The notes beneath the pieces are model-generated. The model had not been told where the DNA came from and made no database searches. It saw only the letters and a program-made list of their open reading frames with translations. Positions 28,368-37,385 of a stretch of DNA of 64,000 bases are shown here, in pieces (position 1 is the stretch's first letter; every line of letters begins with the position of its first letter). The stretch is from Achromobacter sp. Root83 (GTDB lineage: Bacteria > Pseudomonadota > Gammaproteobacteria > Burkholderiales > Burkholderiaceae_B). The translations under genes and the position numbers were made by a program. The stretch spans positions 1,134,595 through 1,198,594 of the forward strand of contig NZ_LMIU01000001.1 in assembly GCF_001428845.1 (NCBI RefSeq). The letters run 5' to 3'.

Positions 28368-29125
28368 GACTCGCCTCCGTAGATGGTCTTGAGCATGGAC
28401 GCATCCAGGCCCTGGCCGTCGCCGTCATAGACCACGTGCCCGCCGGACATGCCGACGATGCGCGTGGCGTAGCGCCGAGCCAGTTCGACGTCGTGGATGT
28501 TCACGATGACGGGAATGCCGGTGGCGCTGCCCTGCGCGGACAGCAGTTCCATGATTTCGACGGAGGTCTTGGGATCCAGCGAAGACGTCGGCTCGTCGGC
28601 CAGCAGCACCTGCGGGCGCTGCATCAGCGCGCGGGCGATGCCCACGCGCTGGCGCTGGCCGCCGGACAGCGCATCCGCGCGCTGGTCGGCAAAGCCTGCC
28701 AGCCCGACGGTATCCAGCAGCTTGTACGCGTGCTCGATGTCTTCGGGTTCGAAGCGGCGCATCCAGGCCTTGACGGCGGACGTATAGCCCAGCCGGCCGG
28801 TCAGCAGGTTCTCCATCACCGTCAGGCGTTCGACCAGGTTGTATTCCTGGAAGACCATCCCGATGCGCCGGCGCGCGCGGCGCAATGCCGCGCCGCGCAC
28901 GCGCGCCAGGTCCACGGCGCCGTCCTGGGACTCCAGCACGATCTCGCCCTTGGTGGGTTCGATCAGCCGGTTGATGCAGCGCAGGAGCGTGCTCTTGCCG
29001 GTGCCCGAAGGCCCGATGATGGCGGTTAGGCCCTGGCCGGCGATGTGCAGGTCAATGCCATTGAGAACCGGCCGGCCGGCCCGGTATTCCTTGACCAGGC
29101 CGGAAATGCGTAGCGACGTCTTCAT
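28355..29125 (-). CDS. phnC: Phosphonate-type ABC transporter ATP-binding protein
   Basis: A 256-residue ABC ATPase of the PhnC group. Walker A is GPSGTGKST (about residues 38-46), the signature [15 protein letters not shown], Walker [13 protein letters not shown] and the H-loop NIHD. It energises import through the two PhnE permeases. It starts six bases after the phnD stop. Confidence 0.95.
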   Translation of the reverse strand: MKTSLRISGLVKEYRAGRPVLNGIDLHIAGQGLTAIIGPSGTGKSTLLRCINRLIEPTKGEIVLESQDGAVDLARVRGAALRRARRRIGMVFQEYNLVERLTVMENLLTGRLGYTSAVKAWMRRFEPEDIEHAYKLLDTVGLAGFADQRADALSGGQRQRVGIARALMQRPQVLLADEPTSSLDPKTSVEIMELLSAQGSATGIPVIVNIHDVELARRYATRIVGMSGGHVVYDGDGQGLDASMLKTIYGGESWLE

Positions 29126-29131
29126 GCTGGA

Positions 29132-30130
29132 TTACTTCTTGCTCTTGGCGGATTCGCGGTCGTAGGCGGCGCGGTTGAAGCTTTCGCCGCCGGATTCGGC
29201 GACCTGGCGGACGATGGCCCAGTCCTTCTCGTAGGTGACCGGGTAGAAGCGGTCAGCGTTGTCGAAGGCCTTGGACATTTCCGGGGGGAAACGGTAGTCG
29301 TAGAAGCACTTCAGCATCTGGTCGCGGAACTTCGGTTCCAGGTCATGCGCGTATGCGAACGACGAGGTGGGGAATTTCTCGCTGGTATAGATGACGCGGA
29401 AATCGGCTTCCTTGACCTGGCCGCGTTCGACCATGCGTTTGAACACGTCGGAGGCGACGGCGGCCGCGTCGTAATCGCCCGAATTCACGCCCATGACGGA
29501 CTGGTCGTGCTTGCCCGAGAAGATGACCTTGTAGTCCTTGTCGGGTGTCAGGCCTTCCTTGGGGAACAAGGCCACCGGCGCCATGTGGCCAGAGTTGGAC
29601 GAAGGCGCGGTGTGTGCAAGCTTCTTGCCCTTCAGGTCGCTCAGCTTCTGGTAGGGGCTGTCTTTCTTGACGATGACGATCAGGTTGTAGCCCTGGAATC
29701 CATCGGCGTAGCCCTTGACCGCGAACGGCACGGCGCCGGCGATGTTCACCGCGAAGGCGGTGGGGCCGGTGGAAAAGCCGCCCACGTGCAGGCGCCCGGA
29801 GCGCATAGCTTCGATTTCGGCGGCGTTGCTCTGCACCTGGTAGAACACCACGCGCTTGCCCGTGCATTCGGACAGGTGCTTGGTGAAGGGCTTGAAGATG
29901 TCTTCGTAGACGGCGGGGTCTTCAACCGGGGTGTAGGTGAACACCAGCGTGGAGGGCGTCTTGAGCTTGGACGCGTCGGCAGGGGTGTCGGCCACCAGGT
30001 TCTTGTCGGCGTCGCAGTACATCTGGTCCAGATCGCCCCGGTTGGAGCAGGTGTCGGCGGCCTGGGCGGCGGATGCTCCAAAAACGAACGCGGCCAGCGT
30101 GGCCGCTTGCAATAGACGCAAGGCTTGCAT
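29132..30130 (-). CDS. phnD: Phosphonate-type ABC transporter binding protein
   Basis: A 332-residue periplasmic binding protein with a signal peptide ending SAAQAAD. PhnD family features are the TLVFTYTPVEDP start, SGRLHVGGFSTGPTAF and KKLAHTAPSSNSGHM, the last being the Ser/Thr-rich phosphonate-binding loop. Four cysteines (two near the mature start) could form disulfides. ATG 30130 follows GAGGAG. As the first gene of the transporter unit it has an AT-rich promoter region with an inverted repeat. Confidence 0.93.
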   Translation of the reverse strand: MQALRLLQAATLAAFVFGASAAQAADTCSNRGDLDQMYCDADKNLVADTPADASKLKTPSTLVFTYTPVEDPAVYEDIFKPFTKHLSECTGKRVVFYQVQSNAAEIEAMRSGRLHVGGFSTGPTAFAVNIAGAVPFAVKGYADGFQGYNLIVIVKKDSPYQKLSDLKGKKLAHTAPSSNSGHMAPVALFPKEGLTPDKDYKVIFSGKHDQSVMGVNSGDYDAAAVASDVFKRMVERGQVKEADFRVIYTSEKFPTSSFAYAHDLEPKFRDQMLKCFYDYRFPPEMSKAFDNADRFYPVTYEKDWAIVRQVAESGGESFNRAAYDRESAKSKK

Positions 30131-30156
30131 CGTGTGTCTCCTCGTGGGTATGAATT

Positions 30157-30181
30157 GTTTGAATAATTGCTGAATTCAAAC
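30157..30181. promoter_or_regulatory. Inverted repeat upstream of phnD, candidate operator
   Basis: GTTTGAAT (30157-30164) and ATTCAAAC (30174-30181) form a perfect 8-base inverted repeat with a 9-base spacer, in an AT-rich patch 27 bases before the phnD start. The IclR-family gene just upstream encodes the likely binder. Confidence 0.5.
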
Positions 30182-30277
30182 ATACAACGGGGGACAGCAC
30201 ACCTGGGAAAGTCCCTGCCTTTCTTTTCGTCTTTTGTTCCTTTTGTTCGTTTTATTTTCGTTTGTGCGCGATCTGGT

Positions 30278-31090
30278 TCAGCCGTGAAAGCCAAGCTTAC
30301 GGGAGATCTCTTGCGCGCAGGCCAGCAGCGGGCGCGCGATCGCGCCGTCCCAGGACACGTCGAACAGGCCGGTGGGGCCCAGGCTGGTCAGCGCCAGAAC
30401 CAGGCTGCCGGTGTTGTCGAACACGGGCACCGACAAGGCGTCGACGCCGGGCAGCGGGTTGCCCAGCGCCCGCGCCATGCCGTGGACCCGGATGTCGGCC
30501 AACTGCGCCTCGATGTTGGCGCGGGACGCCTTGCGCGGCGGCGGCACGCTTGCGATCACGGCGGTGTCGCCTTCCTCGCGCGCGATGTAGTGCTCGCTGA
30601 CCTTGGGCGGCAGCCATGCGGCGAACACCAGGCCGGTGGCCGTGTGCAGCATCGACATCACCGTGCCCTTGCGCATGTTCACGTGAACCGGATAGCTTGC
30701 TTCGGTCATGTGGATCATGGTGGGGCCGTGCGAGCCCAGCACCGCGATGCCCAGCGTGTGGCCGATGTCCGACTGCAGCTTGGCGATCTCGGGCATGGCG
30801 ATGCGCACGGGGTCCAGGCGCTGCAGGCTGACCAGGCCCATCTGCAAGGCAAAGGGGCCAAGTTCGTACTGGCCGGTAATGGCGTCCTGCTGCACCAGCC
30901 CCACGCGGACGAAGCTGACCAGATAGGGGTGGGCCTTGGCGGAGGTCATGCCCGCGCCGGCGGCAAGGTCGCGCAGCGTCAAAGGCTTGGCCGCGTCGAC
31001 CAGGGCGGCCAGCAGCGGCACGCCCACCTCGATGGACTGGATGCTGCGGCGGCCGTCGTTGGCGGCGGCAGTGGTCTTGGATGTAGCCAC
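30278..31090 (-). CDS. IclR-family transcriptional regulator
   Basis: A 270-residue regulator, GTG start at 31090 with GAGG upstream. The N-terminal winged HTH (about 15-80) includes GVPLLAALVDAAKPLTLRDLA and MTSAKAHPYLVSFVRVGL; the effector-binding domain fills the rest. It lies 12 bases behind the HAD phosphatase gene and 147 bases ahead of phnD on the same strand, so it likely controls the importer. IclR control of a phn-type importer is unlike the usual PhoB or PhnF control. Confidence 0.9.
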   Translation of the reverse strand: MATSKTTAAANDGRRSIQSIEVGVPLLAALVDAAKPLTLRDLAAGAGMTSAKAHPYLVSFVRVGLVQQDAITGQYELGPFALQMGLVSLQRLDPVRIAMPEIAKLQSDIGHTLGIAVLGSHGPTMIHMTEASYPVHVNMRKGTVMSMLHTATGLVFAAWLPPKVSEHYIAREEGDTAVIASVPPPRKASRANIEAQLADIRVHGMARALGNPLPGVDALSVPVFDNTGSLVLALTSLGPTGLFDVSWDGAIARPLLACAQEISRKLGFHG

Positions 31091-31102
31091 GTTGTGCGGA
31101 CC

Positions 31103-31930
31103 TCAGGCCGGCTGAACTTGGGAAGGCCGGGGGGCGGCGCGCGCCGCCAGCAGCCGGTCCGCCATTTCAACGAAGCCCGCGCCGCCATGGAAAGCGGCGA
31201 CAAACGCGGGACGGTGCGTCAGGCGGTGCAACTGGGCCTGGATGTTGGCCACGCCGACCGAGATCGGGAAGTAGGCGAACATCGGTTCGTCGTTGGGGGA
31301 GTCGCCAATGAAGAGGGTGCTGTCCAGTGCCTGCGCGACGTCGGCGCCGAATTCCCGCTGGAACATGGTGCGGGTCATGGTGAGCTTGTCGTAGTCGCCG
31401 AACCACCCGTTGACGTGGATGGAGCTGACCTTGGCCTGGGCGCCGGCTTCCTGGAAGATCTGGACGATCCTGCTGATGGCCGAGTCGGCCAGGGCGGGCA
31501 CGTCCTCGCAGAAGTCGATGGCCAGGTCGGCCACGCGGTAGTCCTGGTCGCTGGCGACGGCGCAGCCCGGCACCTCGGCCAGGACGCGGTCGCGGATGGC
31601 GTCCAGCCGCTTGCGGCTGGCCTGGCGCGATGCCGCGTCGGTCCAGTAATGCGTCGTCATGCGGCGGGCCTGGCGGTCGTAGGCGTAGTAGAACGCGCCG
31701 TTTTCCCCGACCACGGCGCGCACCGGCCACATGCGGGCGATGTGATCGCACCAGCCGGCCGGACGGCCCGTGATCGGCACGACCTGGATGCCTGCCTGTT
31801 CCAGCCGTTCCAGCGCGGCGTATGCGTCGGCCGGCAGGCGGCCTTCGGTGGTCAGCGTGTCGTCGATGTCGGTCAGGACGACGCGGACGGCCGCGGCGAC
31901 GTTCAAAGGCATGGCCGCAAGGGCTTGCAT
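31103..31930 (-). CDS. HAD-superfamily hydrolase, subfamily IIB
   Basis: A 275-residue phosphatase. Motif I is LTDIDDTLT (nucleophile Asp), motif II PITGRP, and motif IV FIGDSPNDEPMF, with a Cof-type cap between them resembling mannosyl-3-phosphoglycerate and sucrose-phosphate phosphatases. ATG 31930 follows AAGGA; the frame extends upstream without conservation. It is the first gene of a minus-strand group leading into the IclR regulator and phosphonate-type importer, so it may dephosphorylate an imported organophosphate. The substrate is unknown. Confidence 0.85.
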   Translation of the reverse strand: MQALAAMPLNVAAAVRVVLTDIDDTLTTEGRLPADAYAALERLEQAGIQVVPITGRPAGWCDHIARMWPVRAVVGENGAFYYAYDRQARRMTTHYWTDAASRQASRKRLDAIRDRVLAEVPGCAVASDQDYRVADLAIDFCEDVPALADSAISRIVQIFQEAGAQAKVSSIHVNGWFGDYDKLTMTRTMFQREFGADVAQALDSTLFIGDSPNDEPMFAYFPISVGVANIQAQLHRLTHRPAFVAAFHGGAGFVEMADRLLAARAAPRPSQVQPA

Positions 31931-32080
31931 GGGGTTTTTCCTTGGTTTTCTTGGTGGGATCTCCGGGCGAAAGTTTAACCGGATGACCCCGTTCGCACGG
32001 GGGCGGCGCAAGCCGATAGGGGGTTCTGCCTTCAGGGGCGCTAAAATCCGGGTTTTCCCGCCTGGTTTACGTGTCCCGCC

Positions 32081-33256
32081 ATGTCCGTCCAGTTGTCCTC
32101 CTTGCCCGGCTCAGAGCCGGAATCCTTCGGCATCGCTTCGGTTGCCGAGATCATCGCCGAGCTGCGCGCCGGCCGCATCGTCATCCTGGTTGACGAAGAA
32201 GACCGCGAAAACGAAGGCGACCTGGTCATGGCCGCCGAATTCGTCACGCCCGACGCCATCAACTTCATGGTTACCCACGGCCGTGGCCTGGTGTGCCTGA
32301 CCCTGACCGAAGAGCGCTGCCGCCAATTGGAACTGCCCATGATGGCCGCCCGCAACGGCACGCGCTACGGCACCAATTTCACGCAGTCCATCGAGGCCGC
32401 CGAAGGCGTGGAAACCGGCATCTCGGCCGCCGACCGCGCCCGCACCATCCAGGTGGCCGTGGCGCGCGATGCCAAGCCGGCGGACCTGGTCCAGCCCGGC
32501 CACATCTTCCCCGTGCGCGCGGTGCCCGGCGGCGTGCTGGTGCGCGCCGGCCACACCGAAGCCGGCTGCGACCTGACCGCCATGGCCGGCCTGACGCCCG
32601 CCGCCGTCATCTGTGAAATCCTCAAGCCCGACGGCACCATGGCCCGCTTGCCGGACCTGGTTGAATTCGCCCGCCAGCACGGCCTGAAGATCGGCACCAT
32701 CGCCGACCTGATCCAATACCGCAGCGAACACGAATCCATCGTCAAGCGCGTGGGCAAGCGGCCCATGCAGACGGCCTGGGGCACGTTCGAAGCCGTGGCC
32801 TACGAGGACGGCGCCACCGGCTCCGCCCATTTGGCGCTGGTGCATGGTAATGTGACTCCCGATGCCGAGACGCTGGTGCGCGTGCATGAACCGGCGTCCG
32901 TGCTGGACGTGCTGGACACCGGCGCAAGCCCGCATAGCTGGGGCGTGGCCCAGGCGCTGCAGGCCATCGCCGCCGCCCCGGCCGGCGTGCTGGTGCTGAT
33001 GAACTGCCAATCGTCCACCGAACACCTGTTTGGCCAGATTGCCGGCTGGAACGACCCGAAGGCCCAGTCCAATCCCGCCAACGCCGATCGTTTCGGCCTG
33101 CGCACCTACGGCATTGGCGCCCAGATTCTGCGAGACCTGAACGTGGGCCAGATGAAGCTGTTGGCCCGGCCGCGCAAGATGCCCAGCATGGCGGGCTTCT
33201 CGCTCACCATTACGGGTTACGATTGCGACCCGCTGAATACTCCCGCAACACACTGA
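32081..33256 (+). CDS. ribB: 3,4-Dihydroxy-2-butanone-4-phosphate synthase with degenerate RibA domain (RibBX)
   Basis: The first half (about residues 18-215) is an intact RibB, with [19 protein letters not shown] (acidic metal loop) and the [14 protein letters not shown] site; it makes the four-carbon riboflavin precursor from ribulose 5-phosphate. The second half (about 220-385) has the GTP cyclohydrolase II fold pattern ([16 protein letters not shown]), but the zinc cysteine cluster normally following RVHSEC is absent: [15 protein letters not shown] stands there. It is therefore probably monofunctional, with an inactive RibA-like extension. The ribH gene follows by 10 bases. Confidence 0.92.
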   Translation: MSVQLSSLPGSEPESFGIASVAEIIAELRAGRIVILVDEEDRENEGDLVMAAEFVTPDAINFMVTHGRGLVCLTLTEERCRQLELPMMAARNGTRYGTNFTQSIEAAEGVETGISAADRARTIQVAVARDAKPADLVQPGHIFPVRAVPGGVLVRAGHTEAGCDLTAMAGLTPAAVICEILKPDGTMARLPDLVEFARQHGLKIGTIADLIQYRSEHESIVKRVGKRPMQTAWGTFEAVAYEDGATGSAHLALVHGNVTPDAETLVRVHEPASVLDVLDTGASPHSWGVAQALQAIAAAPAGVLVLMNCQSSTEHLFGQIAGWNDPKAQSNPANADRFGLRTYGIGAQILRDLNVGQMKLLARPRKMPSMAGFSLTITGYDCDPLNTPATH

Positions 33257-33266
33257 AGGCCGACAC

Positions 33267-33800
33267 ATGAACCCTTACATCCTTACCCCCGACCTGAACG
33301 GCGAAGGGCTGCACATCGGCATCGTACGCGCCCGCTTCAACGAAGAAATCGGCCAGGCCGAACTCGAAGCGTGCCTGAAGGAACTGGCCGAGCTCGGCGT
33401 GGACGAACGCGACGTGATGGTCGCCACCGTTCCCGGCGCGCTGGAACTGGGCGTGGCCTTGTCCCACATGGCCGAAACGTTTGAATTCGACGCCTTGATC
33501 GCGCTGGGCGCCGTCATCCGCGGCGAAACCTATCACTTTGAAGTGGTCAGCAACGAAACGGCCACGGCAATCACCCGCATCTCCCTCGAAACCGGCATCC
33601 CCGTCGCGAACGGCGTGCTGACCGTCGACACCGACGAGCAGGCGCAAGCGCGCGCCGCCGGCAAGGGCCGCGACTGCGCCCAGGTGGCCGTTGAAATGGC
33701 CAACCTGGTGGCGGCGCTCGAGCCCGAGGAAGAAGACGAAGACGACGAAGACGACGAGGACGAAGATTTTGACGACGAAGAAGACGACGACCAGCGCTGA
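33267..33800 (+). CDS. ribH: 6,7-Dimethyl-8-ribityllumazine synthase
   Basis: Penultimate riboflavin enzyme, 177 residues. The core (about 1-150) has the family residues of the active site ([32 protein letters not shown]). A tail of about 25 residues is almost all Asp/Glu, which is unusual for a lumazine synthase. The tail is encoded by GAA/GAC repeats that also carry the start of nusB in another frame. Confidence 0.96.
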   Translation: MNPYILTPDLNGEGLHIGIVRARFNEEIGQAELEACLKELAELGVDERDVMVATVPGALELGVALSHMAETFEFDALIALGAVIRGETYHFEVVSNETATAITRISLETGIPVANGVLTVDTDEQAQARAAGKGRDCAQVAVEMANLVAALEPEEEDEDDEDDEDEDFDDEEDDDQR

Positions 33801-34278
33801 TAGCGCGGCGCAAGCCCGCGCCAACGCGCGCAGCGCGCGCCGCCGTGCGCGCGAATTCGCGCTGCAGGGCGTGTACGCGTGGCTGCTGCGGGGCGGCGAA
33901 GGCACGCAGGACGCCGGCGAGATCGACGCCCATCTGCGCGACACCGAGGACTTCTCCGAGGCCGACGCGCAGTGGTTCAAGACCTTGCTGCACGGCGTGC
34001 TGCGCGAAGCGCCCGCGCTGCGCGAACGGTTCACGCCCTACGTCGACCGCCCGCTGGCCGAGCTGTCGCCCGTTGAGCACGGCATCCTGCTGATCGGCAG
34101 CTTCGAACTGATTCATCATGTCGAAGTGCCGTACAAGGTTGCCATCAACGAAGCCGTCGAGCTTGCCAAGTCGTTTGGCGGCACCGACGGTTTCAAGTTC
34201 GTCAACGGCGTGCTCGACAAGCTGGCTGCCGACGTGCGCGCGACCGAGGTCCAGGCCGCGGCGCAGCAACGGCGCTAG
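33769..34278 (+). CDS. nusB: Transcription antitermination factor NusB
   Basis: Part of the rRNA antitermination complex with NusE; here about 169 residues. The helical NusB core begins [18 protein letters not shown] and continues through [25 protein letters not shown] and FVNGVLDKL. The start is uncertain: TTG 33769 inside the end of ribH gives an MTTKKTTT-type basic leader, while ATG 33691 would overlap ribH by 110 bases and read the repeat as Lys/Thr. The ribH-nusB-thiL order is typical. Confidence 0.9.
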   Translation: MTTKKTTTSADSAAQARANARSARRRAREFALQGVYAWLLRGGEGTQDAGEIDAHLRDTEDFSEADAQWFKTLLHGVLREAPALRERFTPYVDRPLAELSPVEHGILLIGSFELIHHVEVPYKVAINEAVELAKSFGGTDGFKFVNGVLDKLAADVRATEVQAAAQQRR

Positions 34279-34286
34279 ACAGGACC

Positions 34287-34366
34287 CACCCCCGATGCGC
34301 TGCGCGCTCCCCTCTCAAGGGGGCGCCGCCGCGGACCGGCGGAGCCGGATCCGCGCGGCCTCTCTC
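34287..34366. repeat. Probable dispersed intergenic repeat
   Basis: The 149-base gap between nusB and thiL has a G/C-block structure: GCGCTCCCCTCTCAAGGGGG, then GGCGCCGCCGCGGACCGGCG and GGAGCCGGATCCGCG, with several small stems. From memory it resembles a frequent intergenic repeat of Bordetella, Achromobacter and related Burkholderiales. It occurs only once in this window, so the repeat status is inference. Confidence 0.35.
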
Positions 34367-34427
34367 TGCAGCGCGGTGACCGTGAGGGTGCAGCGCCGAC
34401 CATTGAGAGCCGGATAGTGGAGGCGCG

Positions 34428-35393
34428 GTGGCGTCCGAATTTGACCTGATCGCACGCTATTTCACCCGGACGGCGCCTGCAGGCCTGCTGGGAGTCGGGG
34501 ACGACTGCGCCCTGTTTCCCGTCCCGCCCGGCGAACAGGTGGCCACCAGCACGGATCTGCTGCTGGAAGGCCGCCACTTTTTTCCCGATGTCGATCCCAA
34601 AGCGCTGGGCCACAAGGCCCTGGCCGTCAATCTGTCGGACCTGGCGGCCATGGGCGCCCGCCCGATAGGCTGCGTGCTGGGCCTGGCGCTGCCGCGCCTG
34701 GACGAGCCCTGGCTGGCGGCCTTCGCGGAAGGCTTCCACGCACTGGCCGCCGCCCATGGCTGCCCGCTCATCGGCGGCGACACCACGCGCAGCGCGCATG
34801 ACCTGGCGATCAGCGTGACGGTGTTCGGCGCGGTGCCGCCGGGCCAGGCGCTGCGCCGCGACGGCGCGGAAGCGGGCGACGACATCTGGGTGTCCGGCGA
34901 GCTGGGCGCGGCCGATGTGGCCTATCGCCTGCTGGACGGGCAGTATCCCGCCGACGCCTCCCTGCTGGCCGCCACCCGCGGCGCGCTGGAATGGCCGCAG
35001 CCGCAAGTGGCCCTGGGCCTGGCGCTGCGCGGCATCGCCACTGCGGCGATCGATCTGTCCGATGGTCTGTTGCAGGACCTGGGCCATATCCTGGCTGCCA
35101 GCAGGCTAGGCGCCTGCCTGCGTTTCGCGGATCTGCCCGCGGCGGCGTCCGTGGCCGGCCTGGCCGACGCGCCGCTGCGCCGAGCGCTGCTTGGCGGCGG
35201 CGACGTATACCAGTTGTGCTTCACCGCGCCGGTTGCCCGGCGCGAAGCCGTGGCGGCCGCCGCGCAGGCCGCCGGCGCGCGCGTGACCCGCGTGGGCCAG
35301 ACGCAGGCGGATGCCGGCTTGTCCGTGCTGGACCCGCGCGGCCAGCCGATGGCGGCCTTGCCCGCGGGTTTCGATCACTTTCCCGCGGCCTGA
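34428..35393 (+). CDS. thiL: Thiamine-monophosphate kinase
   Basis: Makes thiamine diphosphate from thiamine monophosphate, 321 residues. The N-terminus EFDLIARYF and the GVGDDCALF nucleotide/metal motif, LGHKALAVNLSDLAAMGARP, IGGDTTRS and IDLSDGLLQDLGHI are the PurM-fold signatures. GTG 34428 follows GGAGG at good spacing. Confidence 0.96.
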   Translation: MASEFDLIARYFTRTAPAGLLGVGDDCALFPVPPGEQVATSTDLLLEGRHFFPDVDPKALGHKALAVNLSDLAAMGARPIGCVLGLALPRLDEPWLAAFAEGFHALAAAHGCPLIGGDTTRSAHDLAISVTVFGAVPPGQALRRDGAEAGDDIWVSGELGAADVAYRLLDGQYPADASLLAATRGALEWPQPQVALGLALRGIATAAIDLSDGLLQDLGHILAASRLGACLRFADLPAAASVAGLADAPLRRALLGGGDVYQLCFTAPVARREAVAAAAQAAGARVTRVGQTQADAGLSVLDPRGQPMAALPAGFDHFPAA

Positions 35394-35428
35394 TCCGCTG
35401 CCTCCTGTCGTTTGCAGACTTAGCACCT

Positions 35429-35962
35429 ATGCCTTCCGAAAAGCACGCTTCCTCCATGCGCGACCGCGCGCGGGCCGAGTATCCCCCGCTGTCCTGGATA
35501 TGCCGGGACCCCGGCCGGCTGATCGCGTTCGGCTTCGGCAGCGGCCTGATCCGTCCGGCCTCGGGGACCTGGGGCACGCTCCTGGCCTGGGCGATCTGGC
35601 TGGCGGCCGCGCCCGCCGCGTCCGACCTGGCCATCGGCGTGTTTCTGGCGCTGGCCTTCGTGTACGGTTGCTGGGCCTGCCATCGCGTGGGCCGTGAACT
35701 CCGGCAGTCGGATCATGTCGGAATGGTCTGGGACGAGATGGTGGCGTTCTGGCTGGTGCTGTGGCTGACGCCCTCGGGCTTGCTGGCGCAAGCGCTGGCC
35801 TTCGTGCTGTTCCGCACGTTCGACATCGTCAAGCCGCCGCCCATCAAGTTCTTCGACGCCCATGTCAAGGGCGGCTTTGGGGTCATGTGGGACGATATCG
35901 TGGCCGCCGGATATGCCTTGCTGGTGATGGCGCTGGTGGCCCGCACAGGAGTCTTGGGATGA
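35429..35962 (+). CDS. pgpA: Phosphatidylglycerophosphatase A
   Basis: A membrane phosphatase of phosphatidylglycerol synthesis, 177 residues. The family motifs FGFGSGLIRPASGTWGTL, VGMVWDEMVAFW and FRTFDIVKPPPI are present, with about three or four membrane helices. ATG 35429 was preferred to the longer frame, which lies inside thiL. The stop overlaps pncC (ATGA). Confidence 0.95.
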   Translation: MPSEKHASSMRDRARAEYPPLSWICRDPGRLIAFGFGSGLIRPASGTWGTLLAWAIWLAAAPAASDLAIGVFLALAFVYGCWACHRVGRELRQSDHVGMVWDEMVAFWLVLWLTPSGLLAQALAFVLFRTFDIVKPPPIKFFDAHVKGGFGVMWDDIVAAGYALLVMALVARTGVLG

Positions 35963-36525
35963 ACGATCAACCAGAAAGCGCGCGGTCCAATCTGTCGGCC
36001 GCGCAGTTGTCGGAAGCGACCATCTACGGCCTGGCCGAACAGCTAGGCGATGCGATGCGGCGCCATGGCTGGATGCTGGGCACCGCGGAATCGTGCACGG
36101 GCGGTCTGCTGGCGGGCGCCGTGACCGCCGTGGCGGGATCCAGCGACTGGTTCGAACGCGGCTTCGTCACCTACAGCAACGAGGCCAAGGTGGCCGAACT
36201 GCAGGTGTCGCCCGACGCCCTGCATCACTTTGGCGCGGTCAGCGAACCCGTCGCGCTCGAGATGGCCAATGGCGTGCTACTGGCGGTGCCAGCGGCGCAG
36301 GTGGCCGTGTCGACCACCGGCATTGCCGGCCCCGGCGGCGCCACGCCGGGCAAGCCCGTGGGCATGGTGTGCTTTGGGTTTGCCAAGCGGGTGGGCGACG
36401 GCATCAGCAGCCGGGCGGTGACGCACGTATTTCCGGGCGATCGCGCGCAGGTGCGCCAGGCAGCGGTGGAATACGCGCTGCGTGGCCTGCTGGAGTTTCT
36501 TGGGGCGCCGGTGAACCGCCGCTGA
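35959..36525 (+). CDS. pncC: Nicotinamide-nucleotide amidohydrolase (CinA C-terminal type)
   Basis: Converts NMN to nicotinate mononucleotide in pyridine-nucleotide recycling. The 188-residue protein consists of the CinA C-terminal domain alone. It has TAESCTGGLLAGAVTAVAGSS with the catalytic Ser, the YSNEAK loop and TGIAGPGGATPGKPVG. ATG 35959 overlaps the pgpA stop by four bases. Its convergent neighbour is pyrF. Confidence 0.95.
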   Translation: MNDQPESARSNLSAAQLSEATIYGLAEQLGDAMRRHGWMLGTAESCTGGLLAGAVTAVAGSSDWFERGFVTYSNEAKVAELQVSPDALHHFGAVSEPVALEMANGVLLAVPAAQVAVSTTGIAGPGGATPGKPVGMVCFGFAKRVGDGISSRAVTHVFPGDRAQVRQAAVEYALRGLLEFLGAPVNRR

Positions 36526-36559
36526 AAAGGGCGGGATTCCAGCCGCGCGCCAGGCCGGG

Positions 36560-37378
36560 TCAGCGCACCGCGTTGATCGCGTCGCGCAAGCCCTTGGCGG
36601 CAGCGCCAGCCGCCGCGCGCCAGTCGTCGCCGCCGCTGGCGTAGATGATGGCGCGCGAGGAGTTGATCATCATGCCGCTGCGCGCGGCGTTCGCGCCCGC
36701 GTTCACGGTGGCGGTGATGTCGCCGCCCTGTGCCCCGATGCCGGGAACCAGCAGGGGCAGCGCGTCGCCGATGCGCTGGCGCACGGCGGCCAGCTCGTTC
36801 GGGAACGTGGCGCCCACGACCAGGCCGCATTGGCCATTGGCGTTCCATTTGTCGGCCACCAGGCCCGCGACGTGCAGGTACAGCGGTTCGCCGTTATCCA
36901 TCTTCAGGAATTGCAGATCCGAGCCGCCGGGGTTGGACGTGCGGCACAGCACGATCACGCCGCGGTCGCGCCAGGCCAGATAGGGTTCGACCGAATCCAG
37001 GCCCATGTAGGGGCTGACCGTGAGCGCGTGCGCCTGGTAGCGCTCGTAGGCTTCGCGGGCGTAGTTCTCGGCGGTGGAGCCGATGTCGCCGCGCTTGGCG
37101 TCCAGCACGATGGGCAGGTCCGGATGGTTGTCGCGGATGTGCTGGCACAGCGCTTCAAGCTGGTCTTCGGCGCGGTGGGCGGCGAAGTACGCGATCTGCG
37201 GCTTGAAACTGCACGCGTAGGGCGCGGTGGCGTCCACGATGTCGCGGCAGAACTGGAAGATGGCGTCGGACTTATCCTGCAATTCGCGGGGAAAGCGCTG
37301 CGGGTCGGGGTCGAGTCCGACTTGCAGAAGCGAGTTGCTGGTGGTCCAGGCGTGTTCGAGTTTTTGCAGGAAATTCAT
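36560..37378 (-). CDS. pyrF: Orotidine 5'-phosphate decarboxylase
   Basis: Last step of UMP synthesis. The protein has 272 residues, of the longer bacterial (PyrF type 2) form. The N-terminus [15 protein letters not shown], the catalytic [16 protein letters not shown] (Asp-Lys-x-x-Asp, about residues 90-105) and [12 protein letters not shown] phosphate loop are clear. ATG 37378 starts the conserved part; the frame is open 21 codons further. It starts 7 bases after the NDH-2 gene and is presumably in its operon. Confidence 0.96.
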   Translation of the reverse strand: MNFLQKLEHAWTTSNSLLQVGLDPDPQRFPRELQDKSDAIFQFCRDIVDATAPYACSFKPQIAYFAAHRAEDQLEALCQHIRDNHPDLPIVLDAKRGDIGSTAENYAREAYERYQAHALTVSPYMGLDSVEPYLAWRDRGVIVLCRTSNPGGSDLQFLKMDNGEPLYLHVAGLVADKWNANGQCGLVVGATFPNELAAVRQRIGDALPLLVPGIGAQGGDITATVNAGANAARSGMMINSSRAIIYASGGDDWRAAAGAAAKGLRDAINAVR

Positions 37379-37385
37379 GGGGAGT

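Noticed and set aside
32029..32080. FMN riboswitch ahead of the riboflavin gene
   Set aside because: A short CTTCAGGGGCG-like stretch recalls the start of an RFN element, but only about 50 bases remain before the start codon and the other conserved RFN arms are missing.
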